Assembly (NCBI GenBank): GCA_028023455.1
Contig: JAQFVV010012400.1
Coordinates: 16,297,490-16,361,489 of the forward strand
Direction: 5' to 3'
DNA from: Epiperipatus broadwayi
Taxonomy: Eukaryota > Onychophora > Udeonychophora > Euonychophora > Peripatidae
DNA length: 64,000 nucleotides
Below the pieces are notes generated by a model. The model made no database searches. It saw only the letters and a list, made by a program, of their open reading frames with translations, and had not been told where the DNA came from. Position 1 is the stretch's first letter. Every line of letters starts with the position of its first letter. A program made the position numbers and the translations under genes. This document shows, piece after piece, positions 37,436 to 50,896 of this stretch.

Positions 37436-37834
37436 CAGGGGTCCCCAACCTTTTTGCACTTAAGAGCACATTCTATAATACCGGCCAGATGGCGGGCACC
37501 ATTTATTTTTTTCAACTAGATGGCGAGCATCATTTATTTTTTCAATGTAAATTTATAGTTGGATATTGTTAATAATACACATAATGTTCAAAAAAATATT
37601 TATTTCAAAAATAAAATTTTAACATATAATTAATGTTTATATTTTTACGCTGTAAAAGTATAGTATACCCTACAATTTGATTACAATATAATACAATAAT
37701 TTATAAGAAATTTTAAAAATTAAATTTATTTGTATCAGATAAATATTCTTTTATCGTGTTTGGATAGCGGCGGGCACATGTAAAATGGTCTGCGGGCACC
37801 ATGGTGCCCGCGGGCATAGGGTTGGGGACCCCTG
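37436..37834. mobile_element. hAT MITE, 399 bp, perfect ends and 8-bp target duplication
   Basis: 17-bp perfect terminal inverted repeats CAGGGGTCCCCAACCCT (the left copy reads ..AACCTT just inside). Flanked by the 8-bp duplication TTCTAAAA at 37428-37435 and 37835-37842. The interior has GCGGGCACC words near both ends and an AT-rich centre. No coding. The exact duplication and clean ends suggest a fairly recent insertion, mobilised by a transposase encoded elsewhere. Confidence 0.95.
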
Positions 37835-37929
37835 TTCTAAAATAATTTTTCCAATTTTCAGTTTAGAAAAAAATGAATTTAGCTATTGTTGTTATGTTAT
37901 AGATAATGCTGGCAACAACAACAAATTTT

Positions 37930-39590
37930 GACTAAGATAAGAAAATGTATAAAGAAAAAAAGAAATATGAAAATAGTTAAAAATGATGCATTAAGAAAAA
38001 AGAAATATTTAGAAATCTGTAAAATAATACAAAAAAATATATTTAATAATTAATATATGAAAATAAAACTAAGAATTTTTAAGAAAAACTACGAAGAAAA
38101 TAGTCTCACGAATATAATACAGTATCTGGTTACCTGAAGGAAAAATTTTCATCAATAAGAATATAGAACTATTACTAAAACAAGGGACATTATTATGAAA
38201 TGTGTTGAAGAGTTCTACAAAGAAATATACTGTAATAAAGAGAAAGAAAACCAATTAATCTCTAAAATTATATCTTCTATATTGCCAAGCACTTTAAATG
38301 AACAGTGAGATACAGAATTAAATCTAAAAGAAGGAAAAGGCTCCAGGAAATAATGGAATTAGTATTAATATCTTAAAAGAAGTGAATGAAGAAAGAGAAA
38401 AATTGTGAAAAACTATATATCAGATATCTAAATGATAAAGGTGTATCAGATAATTAGAAGAATACAGTAGTAGTGAAGATGATAAAGATATTAACAATTG
38501 CATATCTATTAGTTCTATACAAAATCTTTATCCTGATAATTATAACTTATCTATAGCAAACTTTTGATTCAAATTAGCAAAAAGAACAAGATAGATTTAA
38601 AAATGGCTTTTGCATAGTAAATCTAAAATAAACATTTTAATGAACTTATGGAAAACACTAATGAGTATGAATTGCCATTATGCATATTACAGATATTTCC
38701 AATTAGTAAAGTTTGGAACTATCATGGTATAGATATAAAATACTGTCATATTCTGAAGAATATTTATTAAAATACAACAACAGTAATTAAATTATGATAA
38801 CAAATAACAGTGCAATGATATAGGGGTGTGACAGGCATATCTTCAAAAGTTTTATATCAGTTTTATAAAAAGTATTTTGTGGATTAAAATGGAAAGCTGA
38901 AGAAATAAAAATAAATAGATCTTATTTTAGTCATCTAAATTTTAAAGATATTGTTGCTTTAAAAATACTTTAGAACTTCAGGAAATGTTGCAAGAGATGA
39001 TTAAAGTGAGAAAGTAAGACTAAAGGCCAATGTTAAAAAGATAAGTAATATTCCATAGATTTTCTCAGAAGAAAATAAAGGATGATAATCATGAATTAGA
39101 AGTAGACAATTACAAATATCATGGACAAATTTTAATACAGATAAAAACATAATGGATGAAATTTATCACAGAATTAATTTGAGTGATTTTAATAGAAATA
39201 ACTTAGCAGTAAAAGTAAATACGCCTACATGTTAAAAAAAAAAAAAAGGTTTTTTAAATGATATCAGTTCTTACATATGAATTTGAACACTTAAAAAAAA
39301 ATCTACAGACTTCAGAGAACTCAATAACATATAAAGGTGAATGAAAGATTGAAAGTAAAATATGTAATCAAGAGAACAACCAGGTAATATTGATATTATT
39401 AAAGAATTAGGACAGAAATGGAGATGGTTGGACACATAATAAATGGACAGTTGAATTCTTATCTTAAAGTGACATGAGATGATACAAAATCTAAAAAGAG
39501 GCCATTCAGGATATATTGGAGAAACTGGATTAAATTGAAAAGATCTTCACCTGGCAGTAGATTGATAATGGGTGAAAATGATTATTGTCA
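37930..39590 (+). pseudogene. RTE-like LINE, ORF2 reverse transcriptase to C-terminus (decayed)
   Basis: Reading in order on the plus strand: IMKCVEEFYKEIYCNKE (38190), a KEGKGSRK-like word where KNGKAPG is usual, EYELPLCILQI (38660) followed by GIDIKYCHILKNIY, GVRQAYLQKFY (38827, the RQG box), LNF..KDIVAL where the FADD box should be, ELQEMLQEM (38970), DNYKYHGQIL (39100, usual YLGQ), ISVLTYEFEHLKK (39264, usual VLTYGSETWTL), and RWLDT with a GHI-like region at about 39420. The frame changes often and the catalytic aspartates are not preserved. It ends near 39590 with the same VDxxW..NDD-type tail as the copy at the window start. Confidence 0.75.
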
Positions 39591-40063
39591 TTAGATTTAT
39601 ATTCACTAAATCACTAATAACAATTTGATTAAGTTTTTCCTCTCTCTTAATTTTATTTCACTTATCATTAGAAGTTAATTTCAAAAATCAATTTACTTTC
39701 ACAAATCTATTTATAAGCATCTTGAAACAATTATTTATTTCAATTAAAACAATAAATTTAGCAAGTATATTTCTAATTTAAAATATTTAAATATGAAACA
39801 AACATTTCATCTGCAAATGGTATTCTTTAAAATATTACATTTATCAATAATTTTTAAAAAAAATATAGAATAGTAATAATAAACATTAATTTCTTTTTTT
39901 AAAAAAAAGTAATTAGGATTATAATAGTAAGAAGACATTTCTGTTAATTATAAAATACAGAACTTTTGCAACAAAAAATGAATTACCAGGAACTATAGTT
40001 TTTTTGTTCTTTAAAGCAGTTGTGGTGTATCAGATGCTAATGGCAGCTAATTCGTTGAAATTT

Positions 40064-41706
40064 TGTTTTCTTTTTAAAATGCATGAAAACTATAAGCATG
40101 ATGTCAATAGAAATCGCATTCATTGCTGCTTGAATACCTTTTTAAAATGGCATATCGCAAGTTGAAATTAGATAAAATTTGAATTTTTATTAATAGGTTC
40201 ATTTAATTTTTTCTTTTCTGGTCAGTTTACTAGATTGCATGAAGAAGACAAAGGTAGAATTTCTTTATTATCCAGACTCGTTAGTAAAATGGTTTAAAAT
40301 GCACCGATGATTCACATTTCAAGGCCTTCATCCCAGTAAAAACATAATCAGAATATCGGGTCATAAGTATTCAATTTTAATTTTTTAATTATTTGAATAT
40401 TAAAATTTTTTTAAAATTATTTCATAAATGGTATAATTTATTAATGTGTTTGCTTTGTATTGGTGTGTCTGTGCAGTATATAAATTATATAATATTTAAT
40501 CATTTATGCTCTTTATTATACAGTATATAAATTTGTATTCAAATATAACAAAAATGGTTTATGTACAATGTAATTTTGGGGCTCAGATCCAAGTTTGAGG
40601 CAACCTTATTTTATAAATATAATGATTCTCAATAGATTTAATAATTTATTAGTGTGATTATATTTGTATTAGGGTGTTTGGGTTTGCACTTCCATGCCTG
40701 TGTTTGTATAACAAATAATGATTTACATATATATATATAAATTATAGAGTAGTGCAATGTAAATTTTAAGACCAATTATCAGATATACAGAAAGGTTGCA
40801 GTTGATAAAGCAATCAAAAATTTACTGGGCATAGTACCATGTGAAAATATAAATACTTAAAACCAATAAAGAGAAATTTCAAATGGTGTGTGTATGATGA
40901 TAGCCACAATGGTTAGGTATATACCACATGGAATTATATGCAGACAAGGAATCAAATTCTGATTCTTGCCTATACCTTGGTCCTCATGCAGTAAAGTCAG
41001 TAGTTTTGCCACATCTCGCGTCATATTATTTTCAAGTCTGTAGCCAGAAGAAAATGAATTATATGCAAATAAATTATATTTCTGTGGGACAATAAATATA
41101 ACAAGATAGCATCACTGGTGTACACAAAAAATATAAAATGAAGAAATGAAACTCATTTTATCATTGATACAGATAGTAGCCTACAATTTCTAGTTTTAGA
41201 TAGACAAGAAGCCAATTGTTATGATAACAAAGGCATATCCACGTTCTAGAAATGATTTATTTTGTATCTCTTATTAGGACTAATCTTTTTCTTATAGACA
41301 CTTTGAGATTTGTTAACTTTTGGGGTACAAGATAAAAATGAAGAATTCTTATGTGACTAGTTTTGGAGATTTTAAAGCTATGGATTATCTCAGGTAAGAA
41401 ATATTATATATGGTTTGAATGAGAAATTTGTGAGGAATATGAACAAATTATCAATGAAGATGTAATTCAAACTTAACTAATAATAAATTAGAAATTATGA
41501 ACAAGCAATAAAGTAATAATTATTATGGATGTTGAAATTTCTTTATTTCTTATTTTTTTAATGGTAATCACTATTTGTCTTAGCCTTATTGTTTTCTTTA
41601 GTTTTGCTAATTTCTATCAATGTAAAGTTTTTTGCACTAACAATATTAAAATTGAAGTTATTGTGAAAATTGTGTCGCAAGTTAGTTTTTTAAAAATTCA
41701 ATATGG
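40064..41706 (+). repeat. Unnamed 1.6-1.9 kb repeat, copy 2 of 3
   Basis: Same block order as copy 1 (18540-20165), from GAAAACTATAAGCATGATGT to TTCAATATGGTGG. Only one unit of the ATAAACATCACTGGTGTRCA minisatellite is left (near 41110). The left flank (40018-40060) has GCAGTTGTGGTGTATCAGAT, which may be the true 5' start. The open frame at 41525-41716 is part of the conserved 3' block and has no known domain. Confidence 0.8.
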
Positions 41707-41945
41707 TGGCCAATAAACTTAAACTAGTTAATTAAAGTAAAATAGATGGATAGTTTATTTATCTTTACAAATCTATATATGTAGATATTGTGAAAACAAT
41801 TACTAACTTAAATTAAAACAACAAATATACTTTTAATTTAAAACATTTAAATATAAAAGAAATTGTTCCCCACTTAAAGTTTATTTGCAATCCAAACAAT
41901 TTTTGGTCATGATTTAATTTGTGCTCACGGCCATTTTGAAATCTA
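41707..41945. other. AT-rich spacer
   Basis: Nothing recognised between the repeat copy and the next TIR element. Confidence 0.4.
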
Positions 41946-42883
41946 AAAACCACCGCTGACACATACAATTGATAAATGACATAAATATTGAATAAAAGTA
42001 CTTTAAATTTATATTTTAAAAATTATAAACTAGTAAAAATAATAGGCTTTATTTTATTAGGTTGTTTTTTTTTAATTTACCTTCATAAAATATTTAAAAT
42101 AAGATGGTATAAAGTTCCAGAATTTGTGGGAAGAGAGAGGATGGTTTGGTCGATACGAAGTATCATCCAACAGTTGCAGAAGTCTGATCAAACAAAGCTT
42201 ATAATTTCCAAATATTAAAAGATTTTTTTATTTTATTTTAAGTAATAAACTTTATTAAACAAACCTCTAAATATGTACAGGAAATATCTACAAATTAGTT
42301 TTGATTAACATTATCCATTACCATAAATTTACTGAACTTTTCCCAAAAACACTACAATGTGAGTCTATAAGTCTCTCATTGTTATAAAGTTAATATAATT
42401 TTCCTTATTAACATCTAGAGTTATACAATACTACTAGTACTCCTAGTTTAAACATGGAACCTTTATTCTCTCTTGAGAAATCCTTTATTTTACCATCTCT
42501 TTCTCTATTTGTATTTACTATCTCTTTCTCTATTTGCATATCTATTTTTACTCCTACATTTCACAGGTGGTCATAGCAGTCCCTCCCTGTACTCTTTCCA
42601 TAACCTTCTTAGGCCAGTATTTCAAACACCAACCAAAATAGTTGTTCCAATCATTGTCAAATAAATCATTGTAAAGAACACCAGATTGTCCATATAGTTT
42701 TCAATGTATGTATTATCACCATTGCATTATGTGGTTTGAATTTTATTACATTTTGCTTCAGTAATGCCTATACAAAATAAAGTATATTATTTTTAATAGT
42801 TTATAATTTCTAAAATATAAATTTAAAGTACTTTTATTCAATATTTATGTCATTTATTGTTTGGATGTGTCAGCAGTGGTTTT
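41946..42883. mobile_element. DNA transposon-like element with about 100-bp terminal inverted repeats
   Basis: The left end AAAACCACCGCTGACACA and right end (reversed) AAAACCACTGCTGACACA continue as near-identical inverted arms for about 100 bp through AATGACATAAATATTGAATA and AAAAGTACTTTAAATTTATA. The element is 938 bp. Internal frames (41988-42218 +, 42473-42664 +, and minus-strand pieces around 42560-42720) carry no motif I recognise, and part of the first lies within the inverted repeat. Target duplication not identified. Superfamily unknown. Confidence 0.8.
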
Positions 42884-45400
42884 GGCCCAATTAAATCAAT
42901 TTAAAGCAGCAATAACATTTTATAGCTTTATTTTTTTTAAAAATATATTTAAAAACTTCATATTATCACTTGTGAATTTAGCACTTTAAAAGAATCTGAG
43001 ATTTGTTTTATAATTACAAAAAAAAAAACCCACCAGATTATCTAAAACTCTTAAATATCTAATTTTAAGTTAAGCTCTAACAAATTGAGCTATTCTACTC
43101 TATTGTTAATATTTACTGTTAACATATACTTGTTTCATTAAAAAATCCTCAAAATAATTTTGAGAGTGAACTATTTTTATTAAAGAGAAGGGAGAGGGCA
43201 TTTCTATTTAGAATGACTCCAAATTTGTATATGTTTTCCTTATTATTTTAATAAATGTTGTTTATTAAAACATTGTTTCACTTTGATTCATATACCATTT
43301 CAGTATGTGAAGTAGATGCTATTGTCTCTTTGCCTCATCTATGGTTCTTTATCAATCTATAAATGTGCTATTATTAAGAATGATTTATTATTTTTTGGAT
43401 AAATATATATTATATTTAATTAGAGTTGAAATAATAATCAATTAAAAGTTATGTATACTTACATATAAAACAGTGCAAATATTAAGTTTAAGTTTATAAT
43501 AATAACCTTAGGTGTGTGATCAGTGAGAAAATTTTTTGTAGAAATAATCCACTGGAATTATGTTAACAAACAAATAGAAAATTTGCTCTGAGAAAAATAA
43601 AAACGATAAAAGAAACAAAAAAAAAAAGTTGACTTTAAGAAAGTAACCTGAAAACCAGGAGAGAAAAATTAAACTATAATAGCCTTATTCATAGACCACA
43701 TTAACCCATAAGAGGATTTAACTGTCAACTAACTTTAAGATAAACTTAATTCTATAAAACTTATTTAAACAATAACTTGCATTTTGCAGAAATAATATTT
43801 ATTTTTTAAAAAAGATATAATAGTTATTTAAAGTATACTTGAATAGAGACAAATCATGAATAGAGATTAACTCAAGAAGGTGGGTCCCATTATCAATGAA
43901 AGTAGGTCATCAAAAATACAATTCAACTTTTGAAAAGAGACAACAAAACATTTGAATTATACTTGACACTTTTTTTTTTATACTTTCTATACTTTAAGTT
44001 TTTCTCCTCTAACAGCTTTCAATACATTTTTTAAAAAAAGTATTATTACAAAATATAATTTCTTGAATATATATATTATATTTTAAAAAAGAATCTTTAA
44101 AGTTATTCTTTGTGATATTAATTGATTTTTTTAAATTACTGGTAGTGCTGATTATTATAAAGTGATAATAAATGTAATTGCTGTCCTCAATATAAGAAAT
44201 AAATGTCATTGACAATGTTGCAGACTTATGCAGGGTGACATCTAATTTTTTTTTATACTGTTCTATCTTTCAATTTTCTTTTCTTACCATACATTAGATA
44301 CATTAACAACAATGAAAAAAAATAATAGTATTATTTCATACTTATAACCAAACCAACAAACTAAAGTAATGAAGCCCCTCTCCATTCGTAGTTTACATTA
44401 TTTATCATTAATATGGATTTATAAATATATATATATATATATTGTAATCATATATTTAACCATATGGGTTATATATGTTTTAAAGCATTAAAAAAAAATT
44501 TTTTTTTTATAAGAATATAATATATAAATTTCTTTATCTGTACTATTATAATAAGAATCTTAAGTTATATGTTTCAATAGTATGAGTTAAAGTAATTCGG
44601 TTAGCCTATTTAATTAGAAATTATTAAAAAAGGTATCTTAGATTGTTTAATATTTGCTTGAAAGAATAAAATTAATATTTTGAAACTAAAGAAGAGTTAG
44701 TCTAGAGCTTACTATGTTTCAAATAGATATAATATATAAAGTTATTTTATGTTGTCTGAAATAGTTAGTTAACTTTGTTAGGATTTTAATTGTTAATTTT
44801 TAAAATAAATAGTTTTAAAGTAGTAGTTATGATTTATTAAATATCAGTTTATGTGAAGATATTTAAAATCAAAGTTTAAAGATGATAAGTATAATAGATG
44901 AGATTAGTGTTAAGTTTAAATTAACATTAAATATTAGTCAGTAATTAATCTATTTCATTGCATTAAAAAATGGGTATATTTAGTGTGTGTGAATGCTTAG
45001 TGCATGGAGATGAAATACTGAAAGTTGAGAAGATTTATCAAGTGTATTTTAAAAATGAGTATTTCAATCAGTTTCTAATTATTAAAAAAACACATTTAAA
45101 TAATACAAAGAAAGAGTAAAAAATGGATATTTAAATAATAAAAAATATTTAATCTGAAAATAAAAAGATAATTTTTATTAGTATTAAATAAATCATTTAT
45201 TGAGCTATAATTAAAAGTTCACTTCAGTCTAGACAATCACATGACTTAATCGTCTGGATTGAAAGAATTCAAGGTCGGATTAATTAACAAGACAAAAATA
45301 TGCTAGTAATTTAAATATTATAAGGAATAAAAGAAGAAGATTGGTTTAACGGGTTGGGCTCTTTGAGCGGGTTAGCCGCACGTCTTTTTTTATTGGTTGA
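42884..45400. other. AT-rich interval, no gene recognised
   Basis: TA microsatellite at about 44426-44442. A less AT-rich patch at 45345-45385 (GGGTTGGGCTCTTTGAGCGG) just before repeat copy 3 may belong to its 5' end. No frame with a motif. Confidence 0.45.
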
Positions 45401-45414
45401 CATGTTTTTTTTCT

Positions 45415-47265
45415 TTACTGATGTAAAAACTATAAGCATGATGTCAAACAAAATATGGGCATTTGATAGCTCAGTGATGTGGCTTTCCGAAGATGTCTAC
45501 CTCAAAAAAATCTGTTGAAATTTGGATTTTTGGCAGCAGTTTTAAACAAGCAGAGTATTTTTTTGTTGTTGTTTTTTTTATCAATTTTGTAATTTCCACA
45601 AAGCAATAAAGATAAAAAATATTTATCTGTCTTCGAACAGACATTTATCGGATGTTATTCACAAAAAAAGGCCTACAATGAAGCTTCAACATAAAGCACA
45701 GACTCGTATGTATAAAATTTGAATTTTTTTAATAATATTTTAATTTTTTTTTTAATTTTTTTAAAAAATGATAATTTTTATTAATTTTAGTTTGTAGTTA
45801 GTGTGTGTTAATATAAATTATATATTTATTTATGCTCACATAGAATTCATATCTACAGTAATTTTCTAAAGTTCTAATCCGCTTATTTTATAAAAATAAT
45901 GATTTTCAAAAAGTTTAATAATTTATTATTTATTATTATGTTTATATATAATGTTTGTGTTTACAAGTAATGAGTTACAAAACTAATAATCAAATGTATA
46001 GAAAGATTGGATATGCAGGCAAATAATCAAATTCTGATTCTTGTTTATGCCTTTATACTCATGTTTTGGAGTCACTCTGGTTTTACTATATATTTCATCA
46101 CATTATTTTCAAGTCTATATTTAAAAATATATTTATTGACATTATAAAATTGTACAGATGCATAATAAATACACTTTGTTAATGTTGGCTCATCCATTGC
46201 TGGCGTTGGTCTGGAAAAAGTATGCCAGAGCCATTCTCCGCACTAGCAGATTATAATATGAGCAAATACGTACTATTTTGTTGGTATTGCCCACCCCTAC
46301 TAGTGCAGAGAATGGCCCAATAATGCTAACTTATCAGCTGGAATACATGTAGTGTGAAATCAATGCCCCTCTAGTAGAATCCGACATATTGCAACACAGA
46401 CTACTTCTTCTACGATACACTACAATGTGGAAATATCAGGTCCAAAATTCATGTAGAGTCTGTGGGAATTACTAGTAGGCTCCATGTATTATTAAACAGA
46501 AATCTAGAGGATAGTATCTTATCCTTATCTTGAAGAGCTTCAAGTCTATAGCTAACAAATGGACTATATGCAAATAATTTATATCTATATGATACAATAA
46601 ATATAACAAGATAGTATCACTTGTGTGCATAAAGAATATAAACATCACTGATGTCCATAAAGAATATAAACATCACTGGTGTGCATAAAGAATATAAACA
46701 CCACTGATGTACACAAAAAAATATAAAATAAAAAGATGAAACTTATTTTATCAGTAATATAGACAGTAGCCTACAATTTCTAGTTTTAGATAGACAAGAA
46801 CCCAATTGCTATAATAATTTCTTTTTTATCTTTTATTAGGATGAATCTTTTTCTTCATAGATGCCTTTGACATTTGGAACTTTTGGGGTACAAGATAAAA
46901 ATGAAGAATTCATATGTGACTTCTTTTGGAGATTGTGAAGCTATAGAAGACATATTATATATAGTTAAAAAGATAATTTTGTGAGGAATACAAAGAAATT
47001 ATAACTGAAGATGTAATTAATATTTAGTTCATGATGAATTAGAAATTATGAACAAACAATAAAGTAATAATTATTTCAGATGTTGAAATTTCTTTTTTTC
47101 CTTATTTTTTAAATGATTATCATTATTTGTCTTAGACATTGTTTTCCTTAGTTTTTCTAGTTTCTATTAATGTAATTTTTTTTTAGCTCTAACATAATTA
47201 AAACTGAAGTTATTGTGAAAATTGTGTCTCAGGTCAGTATTTTAAAAAATTCAATATGGTGTCTT
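45415..47265 (+). repeat. Unnamed 1.6-1.9 kb repeat, copy 3 of 3 (interrupted)
   Basis: Starts AAAAACTATAAGCATGATGT and ends TTCAATATGGTGTC like the other copies. A 420-bp insert with target duplication splits it at 46119-46538. The minisatellite is expanded to about four units of ATAAAGAATATAAACATCAC type (46615-46720), against two in copy 1 and one in copy 2. Confidence 0.8.
46119..46538. mobile_element. 420-bp insertion with 11-bp target duplication inside repeat copy 3
   Basis: TTCAAGTCTAT occurs at 46108-46118 and again at 46539-46549. The other two copies of the host repeat read straight through this point. On the minus strand the insert ends in an A/T-rich tail (GTCAATAAATATATTTTTAA), as a retroposon would. 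It contains an inverted pair CCATTCTCCGCACTAG (46231-46246) and CTAGTGCAGAGAATGG (46300-46315). No tRNA promoter boxes or protein seen. Family unknown. Confidence 0.8.
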
Positions 47266-50200
47266 GGACCTAAACAGTTAAAATACTGGAAATGCAGTAA
47301 AAAAAATTTTGATATGCATGGGTATATAAAGAAACACACACTAATAAAAAGGAAATCTTAATCTAATTTTCATTATTGAAATTTTAATTTCACTTTGGTT
47401 TTGAATTAACTGGTTTTATTTAATTATTTATTTTCTTAAAGTCAACTTAAAAGTTAAAGTTTTATATTTTATCATCATTATGTCTGAATAAGAAAAACTG
47501 TAATTCACCCATTGCAATATTTCTCCTAAAAGCATATGTTTAATTGATTCATCAAATAATAAATTTAAAAGAATGAAAAGTATAATGTTTCATTTTTATA
47601 TAAATATTAGCTAGATTCTGAACTTTTGTTATAAGACTATCTCTGCAAGTTTTAACTAACTTTCAGTTATTTATCAATACTAATTATTGTTATTAAAAAT
47701 AGTCAATATACTTCTATCAAGCTAAGATATAGAATGATGAACTTTTATAAAAGTATTAAGGCTATAATAAAAGAAGCAGTGACAATTATTTAGAATTGTC
47801 TTACAAAATTATAATAAAAAACCAATTTATAAAAATCAACCCTTTAATTATTTTAAGGAAAAGACAATATCCAGATTGGTTCATGCTAAAACAAATCACA
47901 TAGGTATTCATCACAAGTTCATTTATTTATTTATAGTTTTTCTAAATTGCTGAATGATTCAAACATGTTTTTGTACTTAGAAAAGGAATAAATAGAATTT
48001 AAATTTGTAGGTCATAACTAATGTCCTTAAAAAGTCAACTTATTATAATAATAAAACTTATAATTAAAATTATCCTTCTAATTGTTACTCTTCTGATTCC
48101 CATTGCTATTAAAAATGTGTTTTGAAAAACTGTTTGCTATTAGAATTATCTCTAGCTCTCATGACTATTTTGAAGTTGTTAAATTTCATTGCCAACATTT
48201 TTCAAGAAATTTTATTATAAATCCTCATCTTTGTGTCTGCTCTCCCTTAATGAAGGACTGTGAGTATGTGTTCCTATATTATTTCAAGAAAAAAAAGAAA
48301 AAGGACTTGAGCCAAGAGATAATTTCCTTACCAAGGAAAGAACTTTTAATCTCTAATATATAAAAAAGGGTATTATAATAAAGTATATATATTTTTTGAT
48401 ATATTTAAAATTATTATAATATTATATTATTATTACTAATTACGATATCATAAATATATTTTTGAGAATGGTGTTTGAGGAATGGAATTGGTAAGACACA
48501 TAGAAAAAGGGTGTTTAATTGTGAATTAGTTTTATTGTTCCAAAGTTTTCTGAATGATTATTTAAAATTATATAAATGATTGTATCCAGTGGTATAACAG
48601 CCTTTTGTATATTTATGAAAAATATTTCATGAATGAAAGTAGTATAAATCTCAGTATGTGTGTGAGAATTTTAAATAGTTTATAAATAAAGTGTTGTCAC
48701 TGTTATATAATAATAGTTTTGTCAGTATACATATAATCTTAAACAGAGTGAATGAATTATATGCCCTTTTGTATGGACATGCAAGATGGGCAATTATTCA
48801 TGTTTATTATTATTACTAGCTCCATGCCTTTTATTATTAGTAATATCATTTTGAGGCAATTTTAAGTGGATATTATATTACTTTTATATGCATTTAGCCC
48901 CTCGATGAGAGAGTGTGGTTCATTCATTTATCAGCATTACCTGCACATAGTACTGGGTGTTCATTTGTATTTTTACTAGTTTGTATTTCCCTTATCCATA
49001 GGCATGTTGAGCTTTATAATTCATTATTAGCACCATTATAATTTTTTAACTTACAGTATATTATCAGCGTCGAGATAGATATTTCCTTGCCCTAATGTAG
49101 GCATTATTAATGTTAGCAGTGTCTTATATTGCATAATATTTGTTGCTATCATAGACACACTGATTCTCAAAATTGTTTTTGATTAAGAAAAGTGTATAAT
49201 ATCTCCTTGTAGCCTGGACAATATTATTTTACTTTATGGATATTGAGTTGGAACTAATGACTGTGTTTGATGAATAAAAGAACTAATGGGTAGTGAATAT
49301 AACTTTGTGATAAAATTGAAGAAATGCTTTTAAGAAAAATAGACCAATGTATAAAATTGTTTGTAAATAAATATTTATATTATATGGATTAGTATATGTT
49401 GTAAATAAATATTTTTATTATTAATTAAATACGTTTTTTGTTTCGTTGCCATTATGACATCATTGTATTAACACATCTACTTATCAGAAAATCTACTGTA
49501 ATAAAGTTTGTATTAGCATTTATTTATTTTTTTTTAAGAGTAGATTTCAATGGTCACATAGTATTTATATATTCATTTTGCTTAATAATTATTTAATTAT
49601 TCTATATGTATTCTTTGAATATTTCAAATGCATTTATCATGTAGTTGGCATCATAAAAGATACCCTTACTGCCTTCTACATTATTTTGATATTGCTTATT
49701 CAAATTTGCATCAGAAAATATAAGATTTCTGTATTTTATAGCCAATAGAAGTGAAATAGTTACATTTAAATAATTGTAAAGTACTTAAAAATGTTTTTCA
49801 AGTTATCAATTTATATGATTTAATTATTTGAGTACTCTTATTATGTAATTTCATTTCTACTTTCTTAAAAATAAGAAGTGTCAAATATTCCATGTTTAGC
49901 TTAAATAATAACCATCATACTTTTTGTTAAGAAGTTAAAGTATTACCATTAACATTTTGTCCAAGTGCATTTTATTCTGAATTTGAACCCCGAGATCAAG
50001 ATATTTTAAGACATAAGATATTTAAAACTGAAAAGAACTTATATTTGAGCTCCACATGAGATATATTTTTAACTTCAAAAAAACCTGTGTTTGAGATGAA
50101 TATATTTCAAGATATATTTAAAACTGAAAAGGAACCTACATTAGAGGTAAAGATATTTTAAGAACTAAGATAAGATATTTTGAATTATAAAAGAACTTTG
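47266..50200. other. AT-rich interval, no gene recognised
   Basis: The frame at 48103-48363 has no known motif. AATAAA-type signals near 49370-49410 could mark a transcript end but nothing coding is attached. Confidence 0.4.
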
Positions 50201-50890
50201 TATTTTAATAATTATATTTAGCTGTGGTATTGGCTACAAGAGGGCTGGTACTCTGGTGTTTTAAAAATCCATGTTACATGGTGCCTGTTCATATATCCTT
50301 TGACCGTTTGGATGGATTACATGGTTTGGTTTTTTGGCTTGCCAAACACATTGGCTTTTGGTTGGTCAAAAGATACCGATCGATTGCCGAGTTACAATAT
50401 ATATTTATATTATATACACTGCAGATATATTTAAAATTGAAATATAGTGATATACAAATATATAAACATACTTCTCTACTCATAGAGAACATTATGCAAA
50501 TCTATACATATGCACATGCTTTACATAATTTTTCTATTCATGTTTAAATGATTAATTTCTAGATAATTGTATAGATGTTTTGTGCATATTTATGCTTTTT
50601 TCTTAGTTAATTTAATGAACTTAATTTTGCAGATTTATTTGTACTTTTATTGCATAATATTTATTGTATAAACTTTTTCCAATTTTATTTCTTTAAATAA
50701 GTGCACAGTGTGCAAATAACTGTGTTAACTGAATATTGCTTTAATATGGTTAACCTATAATGTGTGTTTTAAGTATTTATTTCAAGATTTGGAGGCAAAC
50801 AGATCAGCAAGGTAAAAAGGGGTTAATAAATGTTGCTCCCAGAAGTTGATGGCTTATGTCATAGAAGCTGCAACAAGATGTGAAGGCAAT
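50201..50890. other. Less AT-rich patch, identity unknown
   Basis: 50220-50400 is richer in G and C than its surroundings and has a frame of 107 codons (50224-50547, +), half of it over AT-rich sequence. It has no domain I recognise. It may be a fragment of an LTR or another repeat. Left unassigned. Confidence 0.3.
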
Positions 50891-50896
50891 GAAGAA

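Noticed and set aside
50224-50547. 107-codon plus-strand frame as a gene
   Set aside because: No domain, no splice context, and half of it lies over simple AT-rich sequence. It looks like chance in a less AT-rich repeat patch.
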